A DNA stretch of 64,000 nt. Source: Bdellovibrio bacteriovorus W. GTDB lineage: Bacteria; Bdellovibrionota; Bdellovibrionia; Bdellovibrionales; Bdellovibrionaceae. Of the stretch, positions 53,458 to 61,248 are shown piece by piece; position 1 is the first letter of the stretch, and each line of letters begins with the position of its first letter. Position numbers and translations under genes: made by a program. Location of the stretch: NCBI GenBank assembly GCA_000525675.1, contig CP002190.1, positions 744,001 to 808,000 of the forward strand, written 5' to 3'. The notes beneath the pieces are model-generated. The model was not told where the DNA came from. It saw nothing but the letters and a program-made list of their open reading frames with translations, and did not search any database.

Positions 53458-55695
53458 GTGTTAAGTGGAAAAATTGCGATTCTAAGTTTACTAGCCGCGA
53501 ACCTGATGATGGCACCTGCGGCAATGGGACAGGTTTTAAAAGTAGATCTAAAAAAAGATTTAGCTGGAAACGTTATTGATCTTTATCAAGTTAAAGGCGC
53601 AAAACCAAAGGGCTTAGGGCCTCTGGCGCAATTGAAAGACTTTGAATTAAATCTGAAATGGCAAGAGTGCACAAATCATGCTCCGGAAGTTTATGGTACC
53701 AATGTTAGTCTACGTGGTTGGATTGGTAAAACTTGGCTTTCTTGCTTAACTCAACATCATCGCAAGGCGCCGTCTCCTGCTCTTGTAAGTAAAGCTTTAG
53801 AGACTATTGAGAAAACACCATCTCTATTTTCTTCAGGTCCTTGGTCAAAAGATCTTCAACAGATGTGGTTGGATCTTAAAATGGATCAACTCGATTCATT
53901 GGTCGCAAAGAAAACACAATCTGCAGCTGATTCCATTGATAAGCTGCTCTCACAAAATATTTCTTTGAGTCGTGATCAAAATTCGAAGCTCTATCAGATG
54001 CTAGGTGATTTAGCATTAGCGCGTGTTAATTATCCTGAAGCACGATTCTTTTATGAAGAAGCGCAATCCTACCGAGACAATACCTACCTTCAAGAAAAAA
54101 TAGACTTTCTGAAAAAAGCAGCTAGCGAAGTCGTTGAAACAAAAACTTCTCCAGTTTCATCGGAAGTCGGCGGAGATGAGCTGAGACTTGAAGCGAGGGC
54201 ACGACAAAGTCTTGCTGCCGGAGAGTCCGTTGCGGCTCTTAAAGATATCATGGCAATTCTTGGTAAGTATCCAGGGAGTGCCACGGCAAAGAAAATCAAA
54301 GATGCGCCTTTAGAAATTTACTATGCAAACTCTGAAGCGGCGGTTCGTACAAAAGTATTATCAGAGATGGAGACTGCAGATTCGGGAAGAATTTTGGATT
54401 GGGCTCAGAGTCTTCATCGTCGCACCGAGCACGCGGCGGCTTTTCAGTTAGCACGCAAAGCGATTGATAAGTTAGAAGGCTCTAGTCAGTTAACTTCAGC
54501 ACTTTGGATTGCCGGAAGATCTGCGCACTTCACAGGTCAGTATGAAAAAGCCCTTGAGTATTACTCTCGCTTAGCAAATCAGGCAGCGGGGACCGATGAG
54601 GCAGCAGAAGCCCTTTTTAGAGCCTCGTTGATTCACTATCGCAAGAAAGATTATTCCAGTGCTGCGGCTTTATTAGAAAAAGTACTTTTGACGAATAAAG
54701 ACCGCTACGAGTTGAACGGCAGATATTGGCTTGTGCGCTCTTTGCAGGAAACAAATCCAGAGCGAGCTAAGAGTGAATCTGACAAATTGGTCGAGAAATT
54801 TCCCTTTTCTTACTATGGATTACGTCTAAGAGCTGAGGCTCATGGTGGGCTCTATGCGTGGCCAAAGGTCGCTGAAAAAGCAGGAGTTTTAAAAACTGAT
54901 TTTTATCTGGTAGGGGAGCAAAAGACCTCTTGGAGAAGGTATAAGTCGCTTTCAAGTGCGGGGTGGATTGTAGAGGCTCAGTCAGAGCTGACGTACTTGC
55001 CATTTATGCAAGACCCGTCATTGAAAGTTTTCTTGGCTGAGAAGTTTTCTGCACGAGGGCAGTTTGTTACGGCAATTCGCCTGATGAATGAAGCGATGGA
55101 TGCGGACCCAGTCTTTCGTCGTGAGGAGTTCATCAAGTTCGGCTACCCGACGGCATTTGCCAAGCTCTATGAACAAGAAGGGGCGCGATATAATGTGGCT
55201 CCTTCGATCTTGAGAAGTCTCACACGTCAGGAGAGTGCATTTAACGTCCAGGCTGTCTCTTCATCCAATGCTCTTGGATTGATGCAGATGATCCCTCCGA
55301 CGGCTCAAGAAGTGGCAAAAAAACTAGGACTTCAGGTCGAGTTGCCAGGAGATATGTTCCGCCCATTTGTGAATATCCCTATGGGTTCATTCTATATTTC
55401 GCAAATGCTAGACCAGTTTGATCGTCATCTTCCATTTGCTTTGGCGGCCTATAATGCTGGGCCGACGCGTTTACGGCAATGGGTGAATATGCGCCCAGAG
55501 GTTCAGGAGAGCATGACTCGCAAGACAGGTGATGTGCGAGATGAAATCTGGTTTGATGAATTGCCTTGGTCTGAGACGAGTTTTTATGTGAAAGCGATTC
55601 TACGCAATATGCTTATTTATAGGCTGATTGACGAGAAAAGCTTTACAGTCACGACTTCGGCGTGGCAGGACTTGCTAGAAAAAAAGGCAAAATAA
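53458..55695 (+). CDS. slt: Soluble lytic murein transglycosylase (Slt70-like) with TPR-type superhelix
   Basis: Cleaves the glycan strands of peptidoglycan in the periplasm. About 745 aa from GTG 53458 with GGGAG upstream (the frame also opens at TTG 53431). Signal peptide (MMAPAAMGQ, ~25). Residues ~100-560 are helical TPR-like repeats (ALWIAGRSAHFTGQYEKALE, YYSRLANQA...). The C-terminal ~170 residues form the lysozyme-like domain: SLTRQESAFN with catalytic Glu, SNALGLMQMIPPTAQEVA, LPFALAAYNAGPTRLRQW. Immediately upstream of an MltD-like gene; the pair forms a cell-wall cluster. Confidence 0.92.
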   Translation: MLSGKIAILSLLAANLMMAPAAMGQVLKVDLKKDLAGNVIDLYQVKGAKPKGLGPLAQLKDFELNLKWQECTNHAPEVYGTNVSLRGWIGKTWLSCLTQHHRKAPSPALVSKALETIEKTPSLFSSGPWSKDLQQMWLDLKMDQLDSLVAKKTQSAADSIDKLLSQNISLSRDQNSKLYQMLGDLALARVNYPEARFFYEEAQSYRDNTYLQEKIDFLKKAASEVVETKTSPVSSEVGGDELRLEARARQSLAAGESVAALKDIMAILGKYPGSATAKKIKDAPLEIYYANSEAAVRTKVLSEMETADSGRILDWAQSLHRRTEHAAAFQLARKAIDKLEGSSQLTSALWIAGRSAHFTGQYEKALEYYSRLANQAAGTDEAAEALFRASLIHYRKKDYSSAAALLEKVLLTNKDRYELNGRYWLVRSLQETNPERAKSESDKLVEKFPFSYYGLRLRAEAHGGLYAWPKVAEKAGVLKTDFYLVGEQKTSWRRYKSLSSAGWIVEAQSELTYLPFMQDPSLKVFLAEKFSARGQFVTAIRLMNEAMDADPVFRREEFIKFGYPTAFAKLYEQEGARYNVAPSILRSLTRQESAFNVQAVSSSNALGLMQMIPPTAQEVAKKLGLQVELPGDMFRPFVNIPMGSFYISQMLDQFDRHLPFALAAYNAGPTRLRQWVNMRPEVQESMTRKTGDVRDEIWFDELPWSETSFYVKAILRNMLIYRLIDEKSFTVTTSAWQDLLEKKAK

Positions 55696-55762
55696 TCGAG
55701 ATCATTGATTGAAAAGTCTGGCTAAGTTCAGTAGCCTGAAGGCTGTTATAAAGGAGAGGCTC

Positions 55763-57334
55763 ATGATGAGACTTTTTGCAGCAAGCTTGATTTTGGCCCT
55801 CGTTGCAGGGTGTGCCCACAAGGATGGGGGTAACAACGGGACCAGAACAACAGGATCTGGCTCTACGTCAGAATCAGATTTAAAAGATATTGCCTCGTTC
55901 AGATTGTCAGACCCAGAGGGTCCTAAGGTTGTCGATCAAGAATTAGAATCTATTCCTACTGAAGTGAATCCGTTGGTTGAAAAGTGGATTGCTTATTTTC
56001 AAGGAAGAGGCCGTCCTCACATGGAACGCTATTTAGCGCGTTCAACTCGTTATGAAAAACTAATGAAGAAAGTTTTACGAGATAACGGTTTACCAGAGGA
56101 CCTTTTCTACATCGCCTTGATTGAATCAGGATTCAGCGCAAAGGCGACTTCCCATGCAGCTGCTGTAGGTTACTGGCAGTTTATTCGTGGTACCGGAAAG
56201 CGCTATGGTTTAGAGATCAACTCATTTATCGATGAACGTCGTGACCCTGTATTTGCAACTCAAGCAGCTGCTGAGTATTTCAAAGGTCTCTATAGCGTGT
56301 TCGGATCTTGGTATTTAGCTATGGCTTCTTATAACGTCGGTGAAAACCGTGTTAAACGTGAGGTGATGAATCACTACACGAGAGATTTCTGGGAGCTAGC
56401 GAGAAAGAAACGTTTCCCAGCTGAGACGATCAATTACGTTCCAAAGTTTATCGCGGCTAAGATGATCGGTAAAGATCCGGCAAAGTATGGTTTTGATGAG
56501 ATCGACTACTTACCACCGATCGAGTTTGATCATGTGACTGTTAAAACCGCAGTGAATCTTCGTCAGATGGCAGAAAAAATGAACATCAACTACGAAGACT
56601 TCAAAGCATTGAATCCTAAATTCCGCGGTGAAGTAGCTCCGTTAAGATCGACAGAGCTAACTCTGAGAGTACCTCCTGGAATGACGGAGAGTGCAACTGT
56701 AGCAGCGCTTGAGAGTGTTGTTCAGAATGTTCAGTTCGTTGCGGACTCTGGAGAAACTCAAACATATCGCATTCGCCCTGGTGATAACTTAAGTTCAATT
56801 GCAAAACGCTACCGCACAACGGTTGCGTACTTAAGAGACATCAACAACCTTCCGCGTAAGCAGCCGCTTCGTGTGGGGATGAGATTACAGGTTCCTGATC
56901 GTACTCCACTGAAGAGTCGTCCTGCGGCAGCGGCACCATCACGCCAAGTGGCTAAGTCAAAAGCTCAGTCTCCAGCGGTTGGTCAAAAGGTTGCAACTCC
57001 AGATGGACGTTACTACATCGTACAATCGGGAGATTCACTATTTTCAATCGCAAAGAAATACAACACAACGGTTGCTGAGTTACAAAAAATCAACAGCATC
57101 CGCAGAGGTCGTGTTTTAAAAGTTGGAATGAAACTTAAAGTTCCAGGCATGGATAGCACAGCAACTCGTGCAACATCTAAAGCGAAAGTTCACGTAGTTC
57201 GCCGCGGAGAGAATCTTTCCCTAATCGCAGCTAAGTATAAAGTGACGACAGCGGACTTGAAGGCAAATAATAAGCTTCGCAATCCGTCCTCTCTAGCTGT
57301 TGGCGAGAGAATTGTGATTCCCTCTGAGAACTAA
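55763..57334 (+). CDS. mltD: Membrane-bound lytic transglycosylase MltD-like with three LysM domains
   Basis: 523 aa from the ATG at 55763 (AAAGGAGAGG upstream). Lipoprotein signal with lipobox LVAGC. The catalytic domain at ~90-230 has FYIALIESGFSAKATSHAAA with catalytic Glu, VGYWQFIRGTGKRYGL, and LAMASYNVGENRV. Three LysM modules follow: YRIRPGDNLSSIAKRY, YYIVQSGDSLFSIAKKY and HVVRRGENLSLIAAKY, separated by basic Pro/Ala linkers. It anchors to a membrane and cuts glycan strands. Follows slt after ~65 bp and ends at a strong terminator. Confidence 0.93.
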   Translation: MMRLFAASLILALVAGCAHKDGGNNGTRTTGSGSTSESDLKDIASFRLSDPEGPKVVDQELESIPTEVNPLVEKWIAYFQGRGRPHMERYLARSTRYEKLMKKVLRDNGLPEDLFYIALIESGFSAKATSHAAAVGYWQFIRGTGKRYGLEINSFIDERRDPVFATQAAAEYFKGLYSVFGSWYLAMASYNVGENRVKREVMNHYTRDFWELARKKRFPAETINYVPKFIAAKMIGKDPAKYGFDEIDYLPPIEFDHVTVKTAVNLRQMAEKMNINYEDFKALNPKFRGEVAPLRSTELTLRVPPGMTESATVAALESVVQNVQFVADSGETQTYRIRPGDNLSSIAKRYRTTVAYLRDINNLPRKQPLRVGMRLQVPDRTPLKSRPAAAAPSRQVAKSKAQSPAVGQKVATPDGRYYIVQSGDSLFSIAKKYNTTVAELQKINSIRRGRVLKVGMKLKVPGMDSTATRATSKAKVHVVRRGENLSLIAAKYKVTTADLKANNKLRNPSSLAVGERIVIPSEN

Positions 57335-57354
57335 AAATCGACAGTATATCTACT

Positions 57355-57384
57355 TAAAAAGCCCTTCGAAGAAGGGCTTTTTTT
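57355..57384. terminator. Bidirectional intrinsic terminator after mltD
   Basis: GCCCTTC (57361-57367) and GAAGGGC (57371-57377) with A-run before and T-run after; also serves the convergent gene ending at 57411. Confidence 0.9.
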
Positions 57385-57410
57385 ATTTCTAAAATCGTAT
57401 TTCTAATATT

Positions 57411-58502
57411 TTATAAATCTCGAATACTGAGAAACTCAATGGCTGCTTTGATTTTCTGAATCGAGAGATTGCGTTCAGGAGTGGCTGTACCTTCACGAAC
57501 TTCGTAGCGTCTTCCTTGATACAAGTAGTACATATAGTCTTGAAGAGTCTCTTCTGAAATATCTGGATGTTGATGAGCCATGTTGCGCAGTTCTTTGATT
57601 TGCACAGCTACAAAGGCCAAGGTTGTTACCGCAGCATTTTCAGGAACCTTTAAATCACTTTTTTCGATCTTATAGTGTTCGCTAATAACTGGTGGAATCT
57701 GTTTAATCTGAGTAGGCCCACGGCTGTTATGAGAAGTATCTAAACCATTGCCTTTTAGAATAGATACCACAACTGGGGCTGTTTGTTTGAGTTGGTATTT
57801 CCAGTTACTACCAAAATCTGTTTCAGGTGAGAGGACGCCAAAAGCAAATTCAGCGAGCATGTTGTATTCGTCGTTATCAATCTTTAGGAGTTGCATCAAA
57901 GTTGCTTTTTCATTTTGCAAAGTGCGCACATAGCGTTTTGAAAAGGAATCCGTAGCTGCGACCTCGAATTGGCTTTGGCGAACTTTTAGATTGCTTGGAG
58001 AGTAGTTGAAGTCAGGACGATGGCGCAGAACTTTAGCCGCATTAAAAATCAACTCTTCATTGCGTAGACGGAATTTATGATCTGCAGACTCAGGGAGAAG
58101 GTAGATCGGCGTTCCCGCCGCGAGTTGAACTTCTCCGAAGAAAAGCCCGCGAATCTCTTCGTCACTTTGAGTTCTACCATAGGTATAAGAAGACTTCGTC
58201 CCAGCAAAATAGTAAATGCCGGCTCCGCCTTCGTCTTTTTCGTCTCCTGGGTAAGTGGTTACTTTTTCTTGTTTCAGAATTTTACCAGCACGATCATAGA
58301 CTTTAAGAGTTTTCGTTTTCTTATCTACGATAGCAAAGTCTGAAGGATTTAACTCTCGGTGATAGAAAGAGATGATCTCTGTATTTGATTTCTGATTCAG
58401 CTCGTTACGGATCTTTGCATAGTCTTGAAAACTTTCGAATTGCACAGCCCATGCACTGGGGGCAATGGCGAGGGTTATAAAAGCAGTTATCAGTTTTTTC
58501 AC
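57411..58502 (-). CDS. Exported protein combining a degenerate YkuD-like half and a transglycosylase-like half
   Basis: 363 aa with signal peptide (APSAWA, ~20). Residues ~50-150 resemble the start of a YkuD domain (FAIVDKKTKTLKVYDRAGKI, then AGIYYFAG) but the His...SxGC active-site segment is absent. Residues ~210-300 look like a lysozyme-like fold: LAEFAFGVLSPETDFGSNWK with a candidate Glu, and NSRGPTQIKQIPP where transglycosylases have SxGxxQI. Rest helical. This could be a peptidoglycan-binding or cutting protein; neither activity is certain. Convergent with mltD. Confidence 0.6.
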   Translation of the reverse strand: MKKLITAFITLAIAPSAWAVQFESFQDYAKIRNELNQKSNTEIISFYHRELNPSDFAIVDKKTKTLKVYDRAGKILKQEKVTTYPGDEKDEGGAGIYYFAGTKSSYTYGRTQSDEEIRGLFFGEVQLAAGTPIYLLPESADHKFRLRNEELIFNAAKVLRHRPDFNYSPSNLKVRQSQFEVAATDSFSKRYVRTLQNEKATLMQLLKIDNDEYNMLAEFAFGVLSPETDFGSNWKYQLKQTAPVVVSILKGNGLDTSHNSRGPTQIKQIPPVISEHYKIEKSDLKVPENAAVTTLAFVAVQIKELRNMAHQHPDISEETLQDYMYYLYQGRRYEVREGTATPERNLSIQKIKAAIEFLSIRDL

Positions 58503-58662
58503 AGTCGCTCTCTTTACTCTTTAAGATTTCAATAAATTATCAAGAATTTATAGAGCAAAAAGGCGGCCTGTAAGCAGTGGGGTAGGATGAAAATCACGGG
58601 CTCTAGGCGCAGTGATAGCTAGAGTGGCTTGTATAGAATTTGTGCGGGTGACGAAAAAAGGC

Positions 58663-58706
58663 AAAAAAAAAGCTTGCGAGTACTCTTCAATGAACTCTCG
58701 CAAGCT
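58663..58706 (-). terminator. Intrinsic terminator of the c-di-GMP riboswitch RNA
   Basis: On the minus strand AGCTTGCGAG and CTCGCAAGCT (58671-58680 with 58697-58706) form a 10-bp perfect stem followed by nine T. No ORF lies between the aptamer and this terminator. Confidence 0.88.
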
Positions 58707-58880
58707 AAGGGGAATGAAACCAATCCTTGAATGTATTTTTTCCTTCCATAAGCAGACCTCTAATTCCGCAGGTTTCTCACCTTTGGCAGCTGGCTGACGT
58801 GGTTGCATTGCGCAGACCGACACCCCTTTAGCTTTGCGTCCCGCTGTTTCCAACGGTTTGCCTTGAGGCAAAGGAAGGAT
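58663..58880 (-). ncRNA. Free-standing c-di-GMP-I (GEMM) riboswitch RNA, merRNA-like
   Basis: The aptamer at 58780-58874 (minus strand) has the c-di-GMP-I hallmarks: GGCAAACC, a P2 helix CCGTTG-GAAA-CAGCGG closed by a GNRA tetraloop, then GGGACGCAAAGC. The outer helix P1 is CCTTTG (58874-58869) with CAAAGG (58785-58780). About 75 nt after the aptamer the RNA ends at an intrinsic terminator, and no gene follows on that strand: the next is the 363-aa gene, whose start is 160 bp beyond the terminator. In B. bacteriovorus a very abundant attack-phase RNA of this class (merRNA) has been described and proposed to bind or store c-di-GMP; this looks like its homolog. The upstream boundary is approximate because I cannot place the promoter. 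Confidence 0.82.
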
Positions 58881-58926
58881 CTAAATCCTAACGAGTCTAA
58901 CCCTAGGAACCTCCTTTGAGCTAATG

Positions 58927-59049
58927 TTAGATCCTAACCTGTTCATCATTTTTTTTAGAGGCCTGAACAGCAACCTCTTTGTAATAAACCTGGTGATCGC
59001 GTCGTCACTTTGGTGGGCCATCACGATGGTCGTAAATCCGATCTTGCAT
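58927..59049 (-). pseudogene. Possible small ORF interrupted by one in-frame TGA
   Basis: The ATG at 59049 has GAGGAGGAC 6 bases upstream, an unusually strong ribosome site. The frame encodes 14 residues (MQDRIYDHRDGPPK), meets TGA at 59007-59005, and without it would continue for 25 coding-like residues (RRDHQVYYKEVAVQASKKND...) to TAA at 58929-58927. A single base change from TGG would explain it. Another overlapping frame on the same strand (58881-59138) lacks a ribosome site but is also open, so the interpretation is uncertain. Confidence 0.35.
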
Positions 59050-59209
59050 CTTGTGTCCTCCTCGTATCTGTCTTGATGACATTTACAGGTTAGCTGGACT
59101 TTTGGGGAAGTTTCAAGGCAGGGGCTTTCGATTATCAAAATAGGTCGAAATAGTGTTTAGCTCTGAGATTGCCTTAGAAAAATAAGATTTGAAATGTTCC
59201 AAGCAGATA

Positions 59210-59243
59210 CAAAAAAAGCTCTGATGACAACATCAGAGCTTTT
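59210..59243 (-). terminator. Intrinsic terminator of mrp
   Basis: AGCTCTGATG (59217-59226) and CATCAGAGCT (59231-59240), loop ACAA; the minus-strand side is followed by a T-run. Confidence 0.88.
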
Positions 59244-59267
59244 AAGAAAGACCAAAGAATTAAATTT

Positions 59268-60062
59268 CTATGGAAGAATTGTGCGAATTTGTTCAGCGAT
59301 GCGCATGAACTCTTGGGCTTCAGCGCCATTTGCATTGGCTTCGACAATTGGAATACCAGCTTCACACGCAAGACCCACAGAAGGGTTGAATGGAACTTCG
59401 CCGATTTTCTTGAAGCCTTTTGCTTCAGCGTATTTGTCGATTTCTCCCTTAGGGAAGAGCTGCATTTTTTCGCCATTTACCGGGTTGATCATATAGGCCA
59501 TGTTTTCAATCATACCTAGAACCGGAACGTTCACGCGCTCATACATATCAACTGCTTTTTTCACGTCAAGCAACGCAACGTTTTGCGGAGTTGAAATGAC
59601 CACAGCTCCTGCCACAGGAACTTTTTGCGCAAGAGTTAATTGGATGTCACCAGTGCCCGGTGGAAGATCGATAAGAAGATAATCAAGCTCGCCCCAGTTC
59701 ACATCGCGAAGGAACTGATCCATTGCTTTAAAGAGCATCGGGCCACGCCATACCACTGCTGAGTTTTCTTCGATCAAGAAGCCAATACTCATTAGCTTGA
59801 TGCCGTAGCGAGTGATGGGCTCTAGCTGGTTTGTTTCAGGGTTAATTTGAGGTTTTTGTCCGAGAGTTCCTAACATTCGAGGAATGCTCGGTCCGTAAAT
59901 ATCAGCATCTAAAAGACCCACTCTCGACTTTTTACCAAGAGCCATTGCGAGGTTCGTTGCAACCGTGCTTTTACCAACACCGCCCTTACCAGAACTGACG
60001 GCAATAATATGTTTCACTCCGGGAATTGGGGTCTGTTTTTCGAACGGATTTGGGGCTGCCAT
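59268..60062 (-). CDS. mrp: Mrp/ApbC/NBP35-family P-loop ATPase, without the CXXC iron-sulfur motif
   Basis: 264 aa. Family proteins carry and transfer Fe-S clusters. The deviant Walker A SSGKGGVGKSTVATNLA is at ~24, followed by LLDADIYGPSIPRM (switch I), DYLLIDLPPGTGDIQL (switch II) and STPQNVALLDV. In most Mrp proteins the segment after IENM reads as a CPHC-type cysteine pair; here it reads AYMINPVNGEKMQLF with no cysteines. The N-terminal DUF59 domain found in many Mrp proteins is also absent. ATPase function looks intact, while classical cluster binding is doubtful. Confidence 0.88.
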   Translation of the reverse strand: MAAPNPFEKQTPIPGVKHIIAVSSGKGGVGKSTVATNLAMALGKKSRVGLLDADIYGPSIPRMLGTLGQKPQINPETNQLEPITRYGIKLMSIGFLIEENSAVVWRGPMLFKAMDQFLRDVNWGELDYLLIDLPPGTGDIQLTLAQKVPVAGAVVISTPQNVALLDVKKAVDMYERVNVPVLGMIENMAYMINPVNGEKMQLFPKGEIDKYAEAKGFKKIGEVPFNPSVGLACEAGIPIVEANANGAEAQEFMRIAEQIRTILP

Positions 60063-60112
60063 TGATAGGACTCCTTGCTAAAAAATTGCACTCAACGAAT
60101 AATAGATATTGC

Positions 60113-60568
60113 ATGAATAGCCAAGACTTTTTGACATTGAATCTGGTAGGCGCAGGGGCTTTCGTTCTGTGGTACCTCTTATCGCGAGGAGGGGCGCGCC
60201 GTCCCACTCAATTAAACCTTCATGCAAAAGATAGCGCACCGCCCATTCTGCCTCCAGAAGAGGCTTTGGTGACTTCTCTGCAGCGTTCTGTTGCTACTCC
60301 GAACTCGTCAACTCCTGCCACTGCGCAAAGTTATCGTTCACCGCACATCAAGCCTGAAGCCACGCCAGAGGTTAAAGTGCTTAATGTGATGTTTAATTAT
60401 AACGGGCATTCTTGGGATGCTTATGAAGTTTTGGGAGTACCAGCAGGGGCTTCGTTGCGAATGGTGACGGAGGCTTATCAGTTGGCGATTCAAAGATCGG
60501 CAAAGGAATCTTTGGAGTTTTTGGAAACGGCTTATTCAGCGATCTTAAACGCGAAAACGCGGCTCTAG
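60113..60568 (+). CDS. Membrane-anchored protein with J-domain-like C-terminus
   Basis: 151 aa from the ATG at 60113; the frame opens further up without signal. N-terminal membrane helix (LNLVGAGAFVLWYLLS), a Pro/Ser/Thr-rich linker (~30-100), and a C-terminal ~45-residue segment WDAYEVLGVPAGASLRMVTE then AYQLAIQRS that follows the DnaJ pattern (aYeVLgvp.gas...i..Ay). The HPD tripeptide needed to stimulate Hsp70 is missing, so it is a J-like protein. Divergent from mrp; function unknown. Confidence 0.65.
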   Translation: MNSQDFLTLNLVGAGAFVLWYLLSRGGARRPTQLNLHAKDSAPPILPPEEALVTSLQRSVATPNSSTPATAQSYRSPHIKPEATPEVKVLNVMFNYNGHSWDAYEVLGVPAGASLRMVTEAYQLAIQRSAKESLEFLETAYSAILNAKTRL

Positions 60569-60597
60569 TTCAAAGTTCTTAGATTTTAAAAATAGAA

Positions 60598-61059
60598 TCA
60601 GATTGAGTAAAGGCAGCTAAATCCTTGGCCATTATGGCTGCGCTCCCAAAGGAATTTTCCAGTATCATCTAAAATGACCATGTCTTCATTTACGAGGCTG
60701 ACCTCAGTTTGCTTTTCACGCATCACAGTTTCTTCTACATAGCGAATGACGTTTTCTTCACGCACGGAATAGGAAACGATTTTCTTTGTACCTGATTGTG
60801 ATTTTAGATGTTTTACTTTTTTCGGGCGATTGATATCACAAAAAGAAACTGTAAATTTATCCGCACTATCTTTAAGTTCAAAGCCATTGCAGTTTTTCTT
60901 TTTCCAAACAATCGAGCTAGGGCAGCCTTGAGTTCCTGATGCTAACCAAAACAAATGCTGGGTAGTACCTTGGCTCTGAGGTGCGCGCGCGGGACTCTGG
61001 AAGGACTCCCAACTCAAACTCAATAAAAATAAGCACAAAAATAAATTCGAAATATTCAT
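60598..61059 (-). CDS. Exported protein of unknown function, 153 aa
   Basis: Begins with a hydrophobic signal (ISNLFLCLFLLSLSW). The mature part has four cysteines (GCPSS, NCNGF, FCDIN, SCLYSI), which could form two disulfides, and basic, beta-rich segments. It ends GQGFSCLYSI. No family recognised. Convergent with the J-like gene 29 bp away; a promoter would lie in 61060-61185. Confidence 0.65.
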   Translation of the reverse strand: MNISNLFLCLFLLSLSWESFQSPARAPQSQGTTQHLFWLASGTQGCPSSIVWKKKNCNGFELKDSADKFTVSFCDINRPKKVKHLKSQSGTKKIVSYSVREENVIRYVEETVMREKQTEVSLVNEDMVILDDTGKFLWERSHNGQGFSCLYSI

Positions 61060-61185
61060 ATCGACTTTTAGTAAAGCAATGAGGATGCCTTCTGAGCTGA
61101 AAGCAAAGGGCAGGGCAGCGAGAGTTTCTCATTGTGAAACGTCGAAGTGATCTTTGAGTGACAAAAAACGGAGACAATCAGAGAG

Positions 61186-61231
61186 GAAGAAACTTTTCTT
61201 AAGGCGCTAACCGAATAAGAAAAGTTTCTTC
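61186..61231. terminator. Perfect 16-bp stem-loop downstream of the RND pump gene
   Basis: GAAGAAACTTTTCTTA (61186-61201) and TAAGAAAAGTTTCTTC (61216-61231) pair perfectly around a 14-nt loop. It lies 18 bp past the pump stop on the minus strand. There is no strong T-run, so it may terminate weakly or protect the 3' end. Confidence 0.6.
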
Positions 61232-61248
61232 GCGAACAGGGAATTGAA

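Noticed and set aside
58548-58871. 107-codon ORF on the minus strand across the riboswitch
   Set aside because: Overlaps the structured aptamer and its terminator; no ribosome site. The RNA explains the conservation.
59005-59007. Selenocysteine read-through at TGA
   Set aside because: No SECIS-like hairpin is seen right after the codon and nothing in the window suggests selenoprotein machinery.
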